A DNA stretch of 64,000 bases from Zygnema cylindricum (lineage: Eukaryota > Streptophyta > Zygnematophyceae > Zygnematales > Zygnemataceae): the NCBI GenBank assembly GCA_037447655.1, contig JBBHKE010000589.1, forward strand, positions 186,001 to 250,000, in the 5' to 3' direction. Below are positions 47,400 through 59,689 of this stretch, piece after piece; positions within the stretch are counted from its first letter, which is position 1; every line of letters begins with the position of its first letter. The translations under genes were made by a program, and so were the position numbers. The notes under the pieces were generated by a model. It made no database searches. It saw nothing but the letters and a program-made list of their open reading frames with translations, and was not told the DNA's origin.

Positions 47400-47930
47400 T
47401 TCGCTGTACGGTGTACGAAAACGTACGGAAACCGTCCCCTAAACCCTAAAAAATCCTTATAAAATCCTAAAAACGTACGGAAAACATACGGAAATGTACG
47501 TCGTTGTACGACATATGTACCCTAAAAAACCTAGGAGTACGGATACTGTAAGGCACCTGTACTGTAATTTACCGGAATGTACGAAATGCACGGGAAGTAC
47601 CCTAAACACCCTAAAATCCCCCCATCACTAACCCTAAAAGTACTGAAATATACGGACGCCGTACGTAGATGTACAAAAAATGTAAGTCCGTATAACTGAA
47701 ATATACAGAAAAATACGAAAATGTACCCTAAAAATCTCAAAATAATAACCGTCAAAAGTACGAAAAAATACGGGCACTGTACGTAAATGTACAAATAATA
47801 GTTGGTTGTTTAACATAAATATTTGAGAACGCACGAGAATGTACCCTAAAATTCCTCAAACCCCCTAAAAGTACTGAAATGTACGAAAATACTACGCAAA
47901 TGTACGAAAATGTACGGGTACATGGTCAAG
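47400..47930. repeat. Diverged GTACGG / CCCTAAA-rich repeat region
   Basis: Irregular units alternate AATGTACGGAAA-like and CCCTAAA-like phrases, with more than ten GTACG or TACGG occurrences and at least six CCCTAAA copies. Periodicity is loose. CCCTAAA is the common plant telomere heptamer, but the copies are not in tandem. Confidence 0.65.
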
Positions 47931-48191
47931 TACGCATTTAATAACATTTTTTTCATCGTTAAATGCGTATCGTGCGTAGTATTTGTTGAAATTGATTGAT
48001 TTCTAGAGTATTTTCTAGGTATAAATAGGTTAGTATAAAAGGAAAAAGAAAAGGGCAGACAACCTATCTTCACCTCCTCTCTTTAGCCCCCATACTTGTT
48101 GTAGTCACTGAAGGATAGAGAGGGGCTACTTGTTGTAGTCACTGAAGGATAGAGAGGGAAGTTAAGACATGGCTGCCTTAGTTCTCCAGGC

Positions 48192-48355
48192 AGGACTAAA
48201 GAGTGACAAATGTCACTCTCAAACAAAAGGTTGTAGGACTAAAGAGTGACAAATGTCACTCTCAAACAAAAGGTGTCGGAAGAGTGACAAATGTCACTCT
48301 CAAACAAAAGGCTGCAGGACTAAAGAGTGACAAATGTCACTCTCAAACAAAAGGT
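48192..48355. repeat. Four tandem hairpin units in the 5' LTR of element B
   Basis: Each unit contains AGAGTGACAAATGTCACTCT, a palindrome with 9-bp arms, followed by CAAACAAAAGG. Four copies are present here; the 3' LTR has one decayed copy near 53700-53735. Confidence 0.88.
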
Positions 48356-48424
48356 TGAGTCCGGCAGGACTCGAACCTCCGACCGGGAGAGTATGGCGTA
48401 GCCGGTAGCTCTAACCAGTCTGTC
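48354..48424 (-). other. tRNA-like segment antisense in the LTR
   Basis: On the minus strand TGGTTAGAGCTACCGG resembles a pol III A box and GGTTCGAGTCC matches the B-box consensus, with a T-arm able to pair at 4 of 5 positions. The expected 5' acceptor strand does not pair with CGGACTC, so this is a tRNA-derived relic, not a working tRNA gene. Anticodon identity cannot be assigned. Confidence 0.5.
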
Positions 48425-49132
48425 GTGAAGTCCGTTAAAATACATGGGGTGTGATACGTATTTAAACTGATACATGATCCTAAAACCGATTAAATGAAAT
48501 GTGAACAAAGGAACATAGACCTAGTTAAAGTATTTCAGTGCGGACATCATTTCGCATGAAACAAATGAATCGGACATTTGTTTCGACGGTCGACATTTAA
48601 TGTCGGATTTAATCCGACGGCGCATATCACTGCCAAGATTGCGGAATGGTCATTTTGACGTTTATGGACGTGGCATGACCTACGCCACGTGGAGAGATGA
48701 TATTTGGTCGCGGGAATTCCGGGGAACATACGGACGAGTGGAAAAGTGACACGCGTCTGCTCAGTGGCCTTGTCGTACACAGGCCGTACAGAAAGGACAC
48801 CGGCCATAGTACCTTTCTGTACTTTACAGTCATGTGATTGGTCCGTACTTCACTAGATAGGGGTTGTGAGAGGGATTAAAGAGACTTAAGAAAATCTGGT
48901 AGATAGTCTTCTCTCTCTAAGAAAGCTTTGTATAAAATCAGCAATCTTGCCGGCTCATAACTTATCAGCTGGTTGGCCGTGTTCAGCGATTCTTTTTGAT
49001 ACGGACTCAGGGGAGTCCATGCTGCACATGGGTGAACTCAAACAGTCAGTTTGCCATCTTGGGAAGCAGTGATTGTGGCTTGAAAAAGGTTAGTTAAACA
49101 CTATCTAGAGGCTTCCTGTATTCTGTTGTCCA

Positions 49133-52100
49133 ATGGAGGACACAGAATTGCAAGTTATGGGCCCACCCTCTAGGGTGCCCACCTTCAATGGATATGAGTT
49201 CATCTATTGGGAAGCCATGATGATGGGAGCTTTGTGTGAAAAATGATACTGGGGTATCGTCAGTGGACAAGTGAAACGTCCACCTTCGGGAACTCCACCA
49301 GGATTTGGAGGAGTAAGGTTTCCATCAGCATCGACTACTTCCACGGAGGAGGCAGATGATGGGGACAACAGTGTGTCACAAAAGAGGAAAGGGAAGGAGA
49401 CACCCCTCACTCTTATGACTACGGCACCGGGAGCGGCGGCCGTGAAGACCGTGGAGAACGATACTCAAATGTGGGAAGACGTGAACATGGCTGCCAAGAA
49501 CTTCATTCTAAGGCACCTCACGCAAGCTTTGGCCACTCCTCACCTTCACATTTACAAGGTCGAGGAGTTGTGGGTGAGTTTGGTGGAGATCTATAGAGCT
49601 GGTACTATTCAAGAGCTCCAGTTAGCTGAGTAAAAGCTAGTGAGTTACACTTACAAAGGAGGAAAGATGTTAGATTATTGTAATGATCTTTCTTGTTTGT
49701 ATATGGAGATGGAAAGTGTCGGGTGGACAGGTACAATGAAGATGAAAGTTAACACTCTCATCATGAAGTTACCAGATGAGTACGAAAACATAGTGTACTG
49801 AGTACAGAAAATGACTGATATTTGATGGAAGTGGAATACAGTGGTACAGAAAATGACTGATATTTGATGGAAGTGGAATACAGTGGTCCAGATGATACTT
49901 GTGCAGGAAACACTATGGAGATTAGGACAGGAGGAAAGAACATTCAAGCTCTAGCTGTAAGTGGGGATCGATGGGGGAAGGACCCAAAGAAATCATACAA
50001 AAGGGGAAGAGATCAGCTGGCAGGACCAAGGCCTCCAAAGGGCCTTTGTCATTTTTGCAAGAAGTCGGGACAATTTATCGCGGATTGTGTCAAGCTATCG
50101 GAGCTGAGGCTCCAAGAGAAACGTGGAGGCGGTTCTTCCGGAGGGAAGAAAAAAACACTTGTGGTTACAAAAGTGAGAAGAGAAATTGAGGACGAGTCTT
50201 ATGCGGAGGATGGGGAGCTTCTTCATGACGAGAGTCTAGAGGAGAAGGAGATTCCTCGAAGACAAAAGTGTGCCCTTGGAGCAATTCAGGAAGCTCCACA
50301 GGAAGGATGGATCATCGACTCAGGTGCATCCATGCATATGTGTCGTGAAAAGGAACTTTTCACTAAGCTAAGAAAGATCCCTACTGTAGAGATAGAGTAT
50401 GGGGATGGGAGAGTGGTTACTACAGATCTAGTGGGGTCAGTAGATATGAAAGTCTTAGTGGAGGGTAAGACTTTTATACTCACATTCTCAGATTTACTCT
50501 ACATTCCTCAGCTGAGTAAAAATCTTGTCTCTACGTCTGTGATATATGACAAAGGGTTTGATACCTTCACTAGAAAGGGGGTCTTTAAAGCTAAGTATGG
50601 GGATAAAGTTTACTTCACGGTAAATAAGGGTAGCCAAGGAATGTTTAGGTTTAACCTGAGTAATGAAAAGAAGAATGCTTACTATGTTGGTGTTCCTAAG
50701 TTTATGATTTGGCATAAATGATTGGGACATGTGCATTTTGATAGGTTGAGGGAAAAGAAAAAGCTTATCGTAGTAGAAGGCATTCAGTTTGGGGATAATG
50801 AAATGATAAATTATTGTAGTGGTTGTGCTCAAGGTAAGGCTCACAGACTATCCTTTCCCAAAGCCGCCACATATAGAGGTGGGAAAGCACTAGATTTGGT
50901 CCACACAGATATTTGGGGACTTGCAAAAGTACCTTCAGTTGGAGGAAAGAGGTTTATGTTGACAATAACCGATGACTGGTCTAGATACTCTAACATCAAC
51001 TTACTTCAAAGAATATAAAGCATGGAGTGAGAAGTTGCATTAAACCCCTATTAATAGAAAACTCTATTAATTAGAGTGATAATGGGGGGGAATATACCTC
51101 CAACCAGTTTGAGGAATATTTAAGAGATGAGGGAGTGCAGTACGAGAAAACTGTACCATATAACTCAGAACAAAGTGGGGTAGCTGAGAGGTTGAATCGA
51201 ACACTAGGAGATAGTGCATGGATTATGTTGGCCGACAAGAAAATACGAAAGAGATTTTGGGCAGAGGCAATGAACAGTGCCAACTACATTAAGAATAAAG
51301 TCCTTACCTCAGCTGTAAAGGGAGTGACACCTTATGAGAGATGGGTGGGAAGGAAACCAGATATCTCACACATTAAAGTGTTCGGTAGCCAAGTTTATAG
51401 TCTTGACACGGATAAGAAAAACTGGAAACTAGATGCTAAGGGAAAAACCTGGATACTTTGCGGGATATGATGAGGATGTTAAGGGGTATAGAGTCTATGA
51501 CTTAGCAAAGAAAGATATCATTCTGGTCAAACACCTAGTTGTCATGGATGAAGGGAAGTCATGTGACCCCTTCAAACATACAAAGAAGATAAAAATCAGA
51601 TTTGAGTCCGAAAGTGAGCAGGACTCGGTCGTTCACGAAAGGGACATGAGTGAAACCGTGATTGCAGATTCAGGGGAGATCCAAGATACAGGAGACTCAC
51701 CCGAAACCTCACATACTCCTATGGACTTCGAGGAGATAGAAGAAGTGGGACCAGAACCGTCTTCCATAGACAGGGGAGCCGATGAGACAGTGAGGAGAAA
51801 TCTAAGACTTCCATCCATTCTAGCTTCGGAGTTTGAGGGAGGGAGAAGGAGCAGCAAAAGGATACAAGAAAAATAGGCCGCTCATAAGGTAACTAAGCTA
51901 TCTCACCCAGATGAGCCTCAATCTTACTCGGAGGCAGTGAATAGTCTAGAGAAAGAAAGATGGATTAGAGCCATAAATGATGAGATGGCCTCCATCATGG
52001 AAGCAAATACTTGGGAACTAGCTGATTGTCCTCCAGACAGAAAACCTATTTGGTGTAAAAAGGTATTTAAACTAAAACTGAACTGAGATAATACCATTGA

Positions 52101-53503
52101 GAGATATAAGGCTCGATTGGTAGCGAAGGGGTTCACCCAAAAGGAGGGGATTGACTATGAGGAGATCTTTGCTCCAGTTGTTCGGTTCCCATCAGTAAGG
52201 ATTCTCCTCGGTCTGGTAGCAGCGGAAAACATGGAAATTCACCAGATGGATGTTAAGACTACCTTTCTTAATGGTGAGTTAGAGGAAAAGATATTCATGA
52301 GGCAACCAGAGGGATTTGTGGAGGAAGGAGAACAGAGCAAAGTGTGCAGGCTCATCAAGTCCTTATATGGACTGAAGCAGGCTCTCGACAGTGGAATAAG
52401 AAACTAGATGAGTTTCTCACCGGTCTGGGGTATATCCGGATCAGTTTTGACCATTCTATCTATATGTTTGAGGATGAGAATGGTGTCATTTTTATTGCAA
52501 TTTATGTGGATGATCTGCTTGTGCTCAGTAAGTCTTTGGAAAAGATCAATAGGCTAAAGAAAGATCTTAGAAGCAGATTTGATATGAATGATTTAGGTGA
52601 GGCAAAATACATTTTGGGGATCCAAATGGAGAGAGATATGGGGAAAAGGATTATCAGACTTACTTAGAAAGAAGCAAAAGGTAATATGCTTGAGAAATTT
52701 TTAATGGAAAAGGCTAACAGTTGTACCACTCCCATGGACTTGAAAAAATAAGTGATGGAAGTGTAGAAGGAGGAGTGATGATCTTAGATGATCAGATGAG
52801 TCCAGAGGAGAGAGAGTTTATGAAGTCTATCCCTTATAGACATGTCGTAGGAAGTTTGATCTATTTTATGAACTGTACCAGGCCGCACATTGCGGCAGCG
52901 GTTCGAGTACTCAGTAGGAGTCTTAATGATCCTAGGAAGAGAGACTCGGAGGCAGCCAAGAGAGTCATGAGATATCTGGTGGGAACCAGAGAGTTATGGT
53001 TCCATTCGGGAGGGGAGCACACTGACATCACTACTTGGAGTGATGCCAATTATGGGGACACACCTACGAGAAGATTCACTTCTAGATATGTGTTGTATGT
53101 GGAGGAAGGTGCTTGCTGTTGGAGCAGTAAGCAACAAAAGGTAGTGGCTCAGTTTACTATGGAGGCTAAGTACATAGCCTCTTGTTCTGCTGTGAAAAAA
53201 TTGATGTGGGTCAAGTCCTTGTTGCAAGAACTAGGGTATATGAAGGAGGGAGTGCATGAAGTGTTTTGTGATAATCAAACTGCCATTGCAATTGCAGCTA
53301 ATCCAAAACAACATTTCAAAGCTAAGCATATGGACATTCGTTTGAGTTTTGTGAGGGAAAAAGTTGAGAATAACATTGTGAATCGTGTATATAGATCTGA
53401 TGAGGAAATGGTGGTTGATATGATGACAAAACCAGTGCCCTCTCCTAAATTGAAATATTGCAGAGAAAAATGTGGACTAAAACTAAAGTTAAAACTAGAC
53501 TAG
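49133..53503 (+). pseudogene. Copia gag-pol pseudogene (element B)
   Basis: Full copia order. Gag runs from 49133 (MEDTELQVMGPPSRVP) with a stop at about 49240. The zinc knuckle near 50050 reads CHFCKKSGQFIADC, with Gln where the CCHC His should be. Protease has DSGAS (50317-50331). Pre-integrase and zinc-binding part include WHK, LGHVHFDRL and CSGC. The integrase core has HTDIWG, then DNGGEYTS and ERLNRTLGDSAW. RT has RYKARLVAKGFTQ, QMDVKTTFLNGELE and catalytic YVDD (52504-52515). RNase H has TWSDANYG, MEAKYIA and FCDNQTA, ending at 53503. At least seven frameshifts or stops (for example at 51016, 51470, 52084, 52400, 52665, 52751) break it. Confidence 0.94.
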
Positions 53504-53516
53504 AAAATAAGGGGAG

Positions 53517-53843
53517 TGTTATAATTAATAGATTTTTATTGTATTTTCTAGGTTTGAATTTATTAGGAAAAACAGGAAAAGTAAAAGCACAGGCAACCTG
53601 CCTCCACCTCTTCACTCTACCCCCCATACTTGTTGTAGTCACTGAAGGATAGAGAGGCAGCTGGAGCCATGGCTGCCTTAGCCCCATAGGCAAGACTTAA
53701 GAGTGACCTAAGTCATTCTCAACAAAAGGTTGAGTCCGGCAGGACTCAAACCTCTGATTGTGATTGTGGCTTGAAGTGGGTTAGTTAAACACTATCTAGA
53801 GGCTTCCTATATTATGTTGTCCAATGGAGGACATATAATTGCA
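53517..53843 (+). repeat. 3' LTR of copia element B, internally deleted
   Basis: Starts TGTTATAATTAATAG, ends ATAATTGCA. Compared with the 5' LTR, about 690 bases are missing (equivalent to 48380-49070); GGACTCAAACCTC joins directly to GATTGTGGCTTGAA. It includes the CATGGCTGCCTTAG and tRNA-like 5' edge. Confidence 0.85.
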
Positions 53844-54065
53844 CGTAGAGTCCGGATGTACCGGGACCAAATCCGAATTTAGAAAATATTTTGGTAAATT
53901 GCCCTCTAAACAAGAATAGGTATGCCACCTTCTAAATAACGCGGCAGCCATGGCGTGCCGTTGATCCTCTCTCTCTCACTTTAGAGTATGAATAAAATAG
54001 AGAAGTGAACTATTAATTACCTCTAATTCCTAATCACTTTTCATTTTTAATCCACCGTTTTCTCT
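53844..54065. repeat. Spacer with decayed 3' LTR remains of element C
   Basis: On the minus strand, after the C stop codon, ACGCCATGGCTGCCGC recalls the CATGGCTGCC part of the B LTR. No LTR terminus is intact. Confidence 0.45.
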
Positions 54066-57000
54066 TCAATGAATCAACTTAGGGGAACGCACTGGTTTTG
54101 TCATCATGTCTAAAAACATTTCTTTATTCGTCTTATGAACCAGTTTAATGATTTTATTTCTAACCTTCTCTTTGACAAAACTTAGTCTAATATCGATATG
54201 CTTAACTTTTAAGTGATGTTTTGGATTAGCAGCACTAGCGATAGCAACTTGATTATCACAAAAAACATTTTGAGTTCCAACTTTCATAAACCCAAGGTCT
54301 TCAAGAAGATATTTTACCCAGATTACTTTTTTAGTGGTGCACAGGAAGCCATGTACTCAGCCTCCATAGTAGACGGAGGAACTGTTTTCTGTTGTTTGTT
54401 ACTCTAACAGCATGCACCAGATCCAATTTGCAACACATATCCGATCGTAGACCGCCTTTAAGACATATCTCTATAATTGCCATCACTCCAAGTGGTGATG
54501 TCAATCTACTCCCCTCACAAATGCAACCATCATTCTTTTGTCCCCACCAGATACCTCATCACCTTTTTCGTTGCCTCCTAGTTTTTTTTTCTAGGTTCAT
54601 TTAGACTCTTGCCGAGGACTCCATCAGTTATAGCTATATCTGACCTGGTACAGTTGATAAATTAGATTAAACTGCCTACAATCTGGGGATAATGGATAAT
54701 TTCTATAAATCTTCTTTCTTCCTCATCCATCTCATCATTAATGATCAATATTCCTCCCTCTTCACTTTCTTCATACACTTTCTTAAGATCCATAGGAGTA
54801 GTACATCCGTTTGCTTTCTCCATCTAAAATTTATCTAGCATATTACTGATTGCTGCTTTCTGAGTGAGGCTTATAAATCTATTCCCCATATCTCTCCATT
54901 TAAATTCCCAAAATGTACTTTGCTTCGATGCGATCTTTCATGTCAAAACGACTTCTAAGATTCTTTTTTAGTTTGTTAATTTTATCCAAGGACTTCCTTA
55001 AGACCAACAAATCTTCCACATAAATAACAATATATATCACTCCATTCACATCCTCAAATAGATATATCGAGTGATCTGAACTAATTATGATTTACCCTAA
55101 ACTGGTCAAAAATTTGTCCAATTTTACATTCAAATGTCGCGGGGCTTGTTTAAGCCCATAAAGTGATTTTATCAGTTTGCATACTTTGCCTTCTTCCCCA
55201 CTTTCCACGAATCCTTGCGGTTTTCTCGTGTAAATTTCTTCTTCCAACTCTCCGTGTAAGAAAGTGGTTATAATATTCATTTGGTGTATTTCCATATCTT
55301 TTGCCGCGGCTAAATTTAAGAGAATTATGACTGAAGGAAATATGACTACAAGTGCGAAGGTTTCTTCATAGTCTCATCTTTCTTTCGGAGTATAACCTTC
55401 AACAACCAACCTAGCTTTGTATCTTTTAATGGTATTACCTGGGTTTAGTTTAAGCGTTCAAACCCACTTATATCCAATCGGTTTTCGGTCTGGTGGACAA
55501 TCTACCAACTCCCATGTATTGGCTTCCATGATGGAAGCCATTTCTTTATTGATAGCAGTGATGTACTGGGTACTTTCTCGGGTATTTATGGCCTCTAAGT
55601 ATGTTTGAGGTTCATTTGTGTGAGACATCTTTGTGAGTTGGTTATTTACTTCTTGTTCTTGAAGTCGTTTATTAGTTATCCTTCTGCCTTCAAAATCTGA
55701 CGCCGGTATCAAAGGTATCCTCGTGTTTCGTTTAGGAAGATTTTCAGCTCCCGTATTTTACAATTCCGGTGTCTTATCACGTTCCTCATCGGTTTCCACT
55801 TTGTATTGTGGCGTTACCTCGGATGTTGTGTTTTCCTCCTTCTCTTTTGGTAGATTTATAGATTTTTCCTTTTCTCCATCTTCTTTCTCTTCATTTTCAA
55901 AGTCAAACTCAGAAAGCTGGTCCGGTTCAAATCTGATTTTGATCTTCCTTATTATGTTTGAATAGATCAATCCATTTTACTGCATTCATCACCACTATGT
56001 GATTTACCAAAATGATATCTCTCTTTTTCAAATCATACACTTGGTATCCTTTTGTGCTCTCATCACATCCTACAAGATATCATGGTTTCCCTCTTCTTTC
56101 TAGCTTCCATTTAATCTTTTTGGAATCCAATTTCAAGACTTGACTTCCGAACACTCTCAAACTAGACAAATTTGGTTTTCTTCCTGTCCACCTCTCACAC
56201 GGAGTTTCCTCTTTATTTGCTGAAGTTAGGACTCTATTTTTGATGAAACTAGCATAGTTCATAGACTTCAACCCTATCCTCTTATCAATTAACATACTTT
56301 TGGACATATCTCCTAAAGTTCTAATCACTCTTTCTGCTACTCAAGTTTGTTCCGGATTATAGGGAACAATTTTCTCATGTTGAATTCTTTCTTCTTTAAT
56401 AAATTCTTCAAATTCCCTTGAGGTGTATTCTTTCCCATCATCACTTCTTATCTCTTTTATGGAGGTTTCATGTAGTTTTTCACTCTATACTTTATACTCT
56501 TTGAAAAATCTTAATACCTCTGAGAAAGTATACCTTAGTGTATCTAGACGAATCATATGTGATAGGTAACCTCCATCTCTTCCCCCCTTGTGAAGCATAC
56601 CTAGCAGGTCCCCAAACATCAGTGTGAATTAGATCCAACACTTTATCTCTTCTAAATTTGGTTGCCTTTGGAAATAGAAGTCTATGAATCTTTCCTTGGG
56701 CACATCCAGTGCAATCAATTGAGGTCTCATCATCTTCATAATTAATCTAATCCACTATTCCCTTTTTCTTCATTTTCTATAATCTATCTAGATGCACATG
56801 TCCCAACCTTTTGTGCCAAAGTAATACTACTTGCACACGAGTAGAGAACACTCTTTTCATTGCAAATTACAATTTTGAACATTCTTTGACAACACATCTC
56901 AGCTGTGAAATACACCTCATTATCAAAGCTTGCTATGAAGATTCCTTTCATAGTCATTTTCATCTTGGATAACTGTAAAGACTAGGTTCTTCCTAAGCTG

Positions 57001-57652
57001 TGGAATGTAAAGAACATTTGAGAGTGTTGCAATTGAGGCATTTCCATCAACTATAACCTTCAAGTCAACAGTTCCAAAAAGACTTGTGGTTTCTACTCTA
57101 CCATCTCTGTATTCTATTTGAAATGTTGGGATCTTTTTGAGTCTGAGTGGAAGATTTATCATGCATAAGGGAAACCGCAATGCCCTTCACTACACTTTTG
57201 AGAATTAAAAGCTTAACAACCTTGTCCTTATAGTTCCACTTTTCATACTCTGACCGTGAGGTTTGACTCTCTGTCACCACTGTTTGTCACCACATGTCAC
57301 CATATTTCTGCCACCATTGCTGGTGGTGCTGCGTAGTTATCGTCCTTGACAATGGAGTCATTCGAGGTGGAACTCTTCCTTTTTATCCTTGCATGATAAT
57401 TTCCTCCCTTTCATCGCCATCATTGGTGATGGTTGTAGTTGTTCTGGCGGCTATAGTGGTGGAGGTGCCAGAAAAACGCTTTTCTCCAAACCCCTATGGA
57501 GGTGGGCATCGAATATGTCCGGACACTATGCCCCATAGGTGCTTCTCAAAGAGTTCTCCCTCCATCATAACTTCCCAATAAAAAAAGTCTTATCTATCAA
57601 ATATGGGCACCCTAGAGGGTGGGGCCATAACGTGCAATTTTGTGGTCTCCAT
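54066..57652 (-). pseudogene. Copia gag-pol pseudogene (element C)
   Basis: Minus-strand relative of B. Gag begins at 57652 (METTKLHVMAPPSRVPIF) and stops soon after. Most of gag and the protease active site are lost or unreadable. A frame at 56923-57180 matches the region after DSGAS in B (IPTFQIEYRDGRVETT). Integrase fragments, WELVDCPPDRKPIGYKWV (RT start, about 55500), IYTRKPQGFVESGEEGKVCK and RNase H (FCDNQVAIASAANPKHHLK, ending 54066) follow. Many stops and frameshifts. Confidence 0.9.
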
Positions 57653-58020
57653 TGACTTAGAGAATGTGCAACCTATGTAAAGCCTCTATGATCCTTTATG
57701 CCCCTTATTCTTTCCTAATTAATAAGTGCCACCCTGACATACAAGTATTCTAACCATTCTCAACCCTATGAGGACTCGACTCCTTTGAGCCGAATGCAAA
57801 AAAAATCATTGTATTTGCTCCACTGGGCAGTAAGTTATGGTTGGTCAAAGATGACCTTAATTGTTACAAGCTCTCTTAGAGAGAGGTACCTAAATTTCAA
57901 TAAGTCTTGGTCTGCCTACTCAAGGTCATCTTTGACCATTGATAACTTACTGCTCATGGGAGCAAATTGAGTGATTCTTTTTGCGTTCAGTTCAAGGGAG
58001 TTTGGCCCTCAAAAAGGTGG
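57653..58020 (-). repeat. 5' LTR remains of element C with an inverted repeat
   Basis: Reading minus, the segment before the gag start has GAGGCTTTACATAGG and a purine-rich join like the end of the B LTR. Further out, 57792-57858 and 57921-57988 are inverted copies (GCAGTAAGTTATGG...GGTCAAAGATGACCTT), each matching the 62690 LTR block. Confidence 0.7.
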
Positions 58021-58607
58021 GGGAAGGTCGAAATAAGTGTGTGCCAGGGTGACACTTATTCAATGAGAAATACAATTTGGCAAATATAATCTTAGATGAT
58101 TAGTACAAGCTGCATATTATGTGGGCTAATACAGGCCGCATAGTTTTAGTCAACAATTTATTGAACTCGTTAACTTTTTAGAATATGAAATGGAATTAAT
58201 AACAATAAAAATGAAGTACCACGCAAAATTTTGTAAATGTATTTCAACAATGAACCACTTTGATAGGTTAATTGTACATTATCAAAATTTTACCCTCATT
58301 TCTAATAAGAAATCGTACAGTTCATACATTTATTTTGGGTAATTTTATGTACAGTTTACCATAATACTCTCAAAACATTAGGACGAATTTCCTCACTATA
58401 ATTGTACAATCATTTTTTTCGTGATTTTCAACTAAATTTGTCGAAAGTTAACGTGAAATACCAATTGTTTATTAGGTGACAAATTTATTGTTGTAAAACT
58501 CAAAATCGAACGTCCATTGAGAAATATTACCCCGAGGTTCATATTAGTATAATTAATTTTAATTTACTTTAAAATAAAGTGGTTGGTTTTGAATCTTTAT
58601 ACAGAAC
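58021..58607. other. Intergenic AT-rich stretch
   Basis: AT-rich, with no reading frame or defined repeat end recognised. Confidence 0.4.
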
Positions 58608-59462
58608 TACACTACTCTTTATTAGTGTTAATAACACTAATTTGGTTGCGATTTTTTTTTTGTTTCAAAATGATCGTTTCAAACATTCATCATCAGTGAA
58701 AGCATTTCTGAAATTTCGAAATCACATAATGATTTCCAGAATCACATAGAAGGATGGAGATCGATTGAATTGGAAAATATATATATATATACATTCGATC
58801 GAATTTTTACATCTTCTCTTTCTCTTACGCTTCGCCTTTTCTGATATCTAAAACATCTCAATACCTATCCTAAAATACTCTCTCCTGTGCAACAAAAACA
58901 ACCTTAAAATCTGCCCTGAAAATCCCTAGCTTCAAATAGCACTGTGGAACGTCGCAGTTCACAAACGAATGTGCGCCGTACAAAACATTTTGGCGCGCGT
59001 ATCCGTACGAACTATACCTAACAAAAACAATTTGAAATAACTACCAAAATATTATGGAGCCCTGAACCGTTTAAAATACGCCTAACAAAAACAATTTGAA
59101 ATAAATGCAACTGGCACTTACATTGAATGTGCGTGGTACAAAAGATCGACGAACTAAACAACTATAGGAGCGTACAAGACCAAAAGTAATAGCACAGGGA
59201 CCAAAAATAAACTGACGCGGAATCAACATAAAACTGGACCGAACCGTATAGAAGTGTTGTCTAGAATTGGATGTAACTGAACCTAGATTTACACATTGAT
59301 ATTCTAACATTTTTGGCCAAAAATCACAAGATACAGTTAACAACATTATTTGAGAACGTGGACTACAATTTGCCATGTCTCTTTCCACTAAATTAGTATT
59401 GCTAATTCTAACTTCAAATGAGCATTAGTAAATATTTAACGCTAATAACAATGAGCGGTGTA
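58608..59462. mobile_element. TA-MITE relative, 855 bp, diverged ends
   Basis: Left TACACTACTCTTTATTAGTG; right ATAACAATGAGCGGTGTA. The ends match the family loosely and the interior is not shared with the other members, so this assignment is tentative. An (AT)n run is at about 58778-58791. Confidence 0.55.
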
Positions 59463-59689
59463 GTGTTAAGAAAAAAATATTAGTGTCATTTTCACTATTT
59501 TTGTAAAATTTAGGGGTAGCAAAATATAAAGTTTTACGCTAATATCGCTACAAGGCATAGGTAACGCTAAAAATTGAGATAATACCAATTTGTAACTTTC
59601 GTTTCGTCACGATATCGCCATGACGATACCGCGATGAAAGTACATGACTACGTGACTCAGAAGTCGCAAACGGTTACCCAAAATCGTAA

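Larger units (their letters stand above)
47984..49152 (+). repeat. 5' LTR of copia element B (1169 bp)
   Basis: Starts TGTTGAAATTGATTG and ends GAATTGCA, with TG...CA termini. The start aligns over 36 bases with the 3' LTR start at 53517, and the last 80 bases align with 53760-53843. A second, diverged LTR (62510-63575, minus) follows the same order of blocks. The gag ATG at 49133 falls 20 bases inside the LTR end. Confidence 0.85.
47984..53843 (+). mobile_element. Ty1/copia element B with both LTRs
   Basis: 5' LTR, gag-pol, purine run GGGGAG (53511-53516), 3' LTR. Outer flanks are GTATT on the left and CGTAG on the right, so no matching 5-bp target duplication is seen at the expected positions. 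A GTATT directly follows another LTR end at 60724. The LTRs differ by a large internal deletion in the 3' copy. Confidence 0.88.

Noticed and set aside
48192-48355. A CRISPR-like array (regular repeats with palindromes)
   Set aside because: Four units with no unique spacers, inside a plant retrotransposon LTR.
48354-48424. A functional tRNA gene
   Set aside because: The B box is good, but the acceptor stem does not pair and the 3' LTR copy is truncated.
54402-54604. Plus-strand frames in 54-57.6 kb
   Set aside because: They are antisense to the copia element C pol pseudogene.
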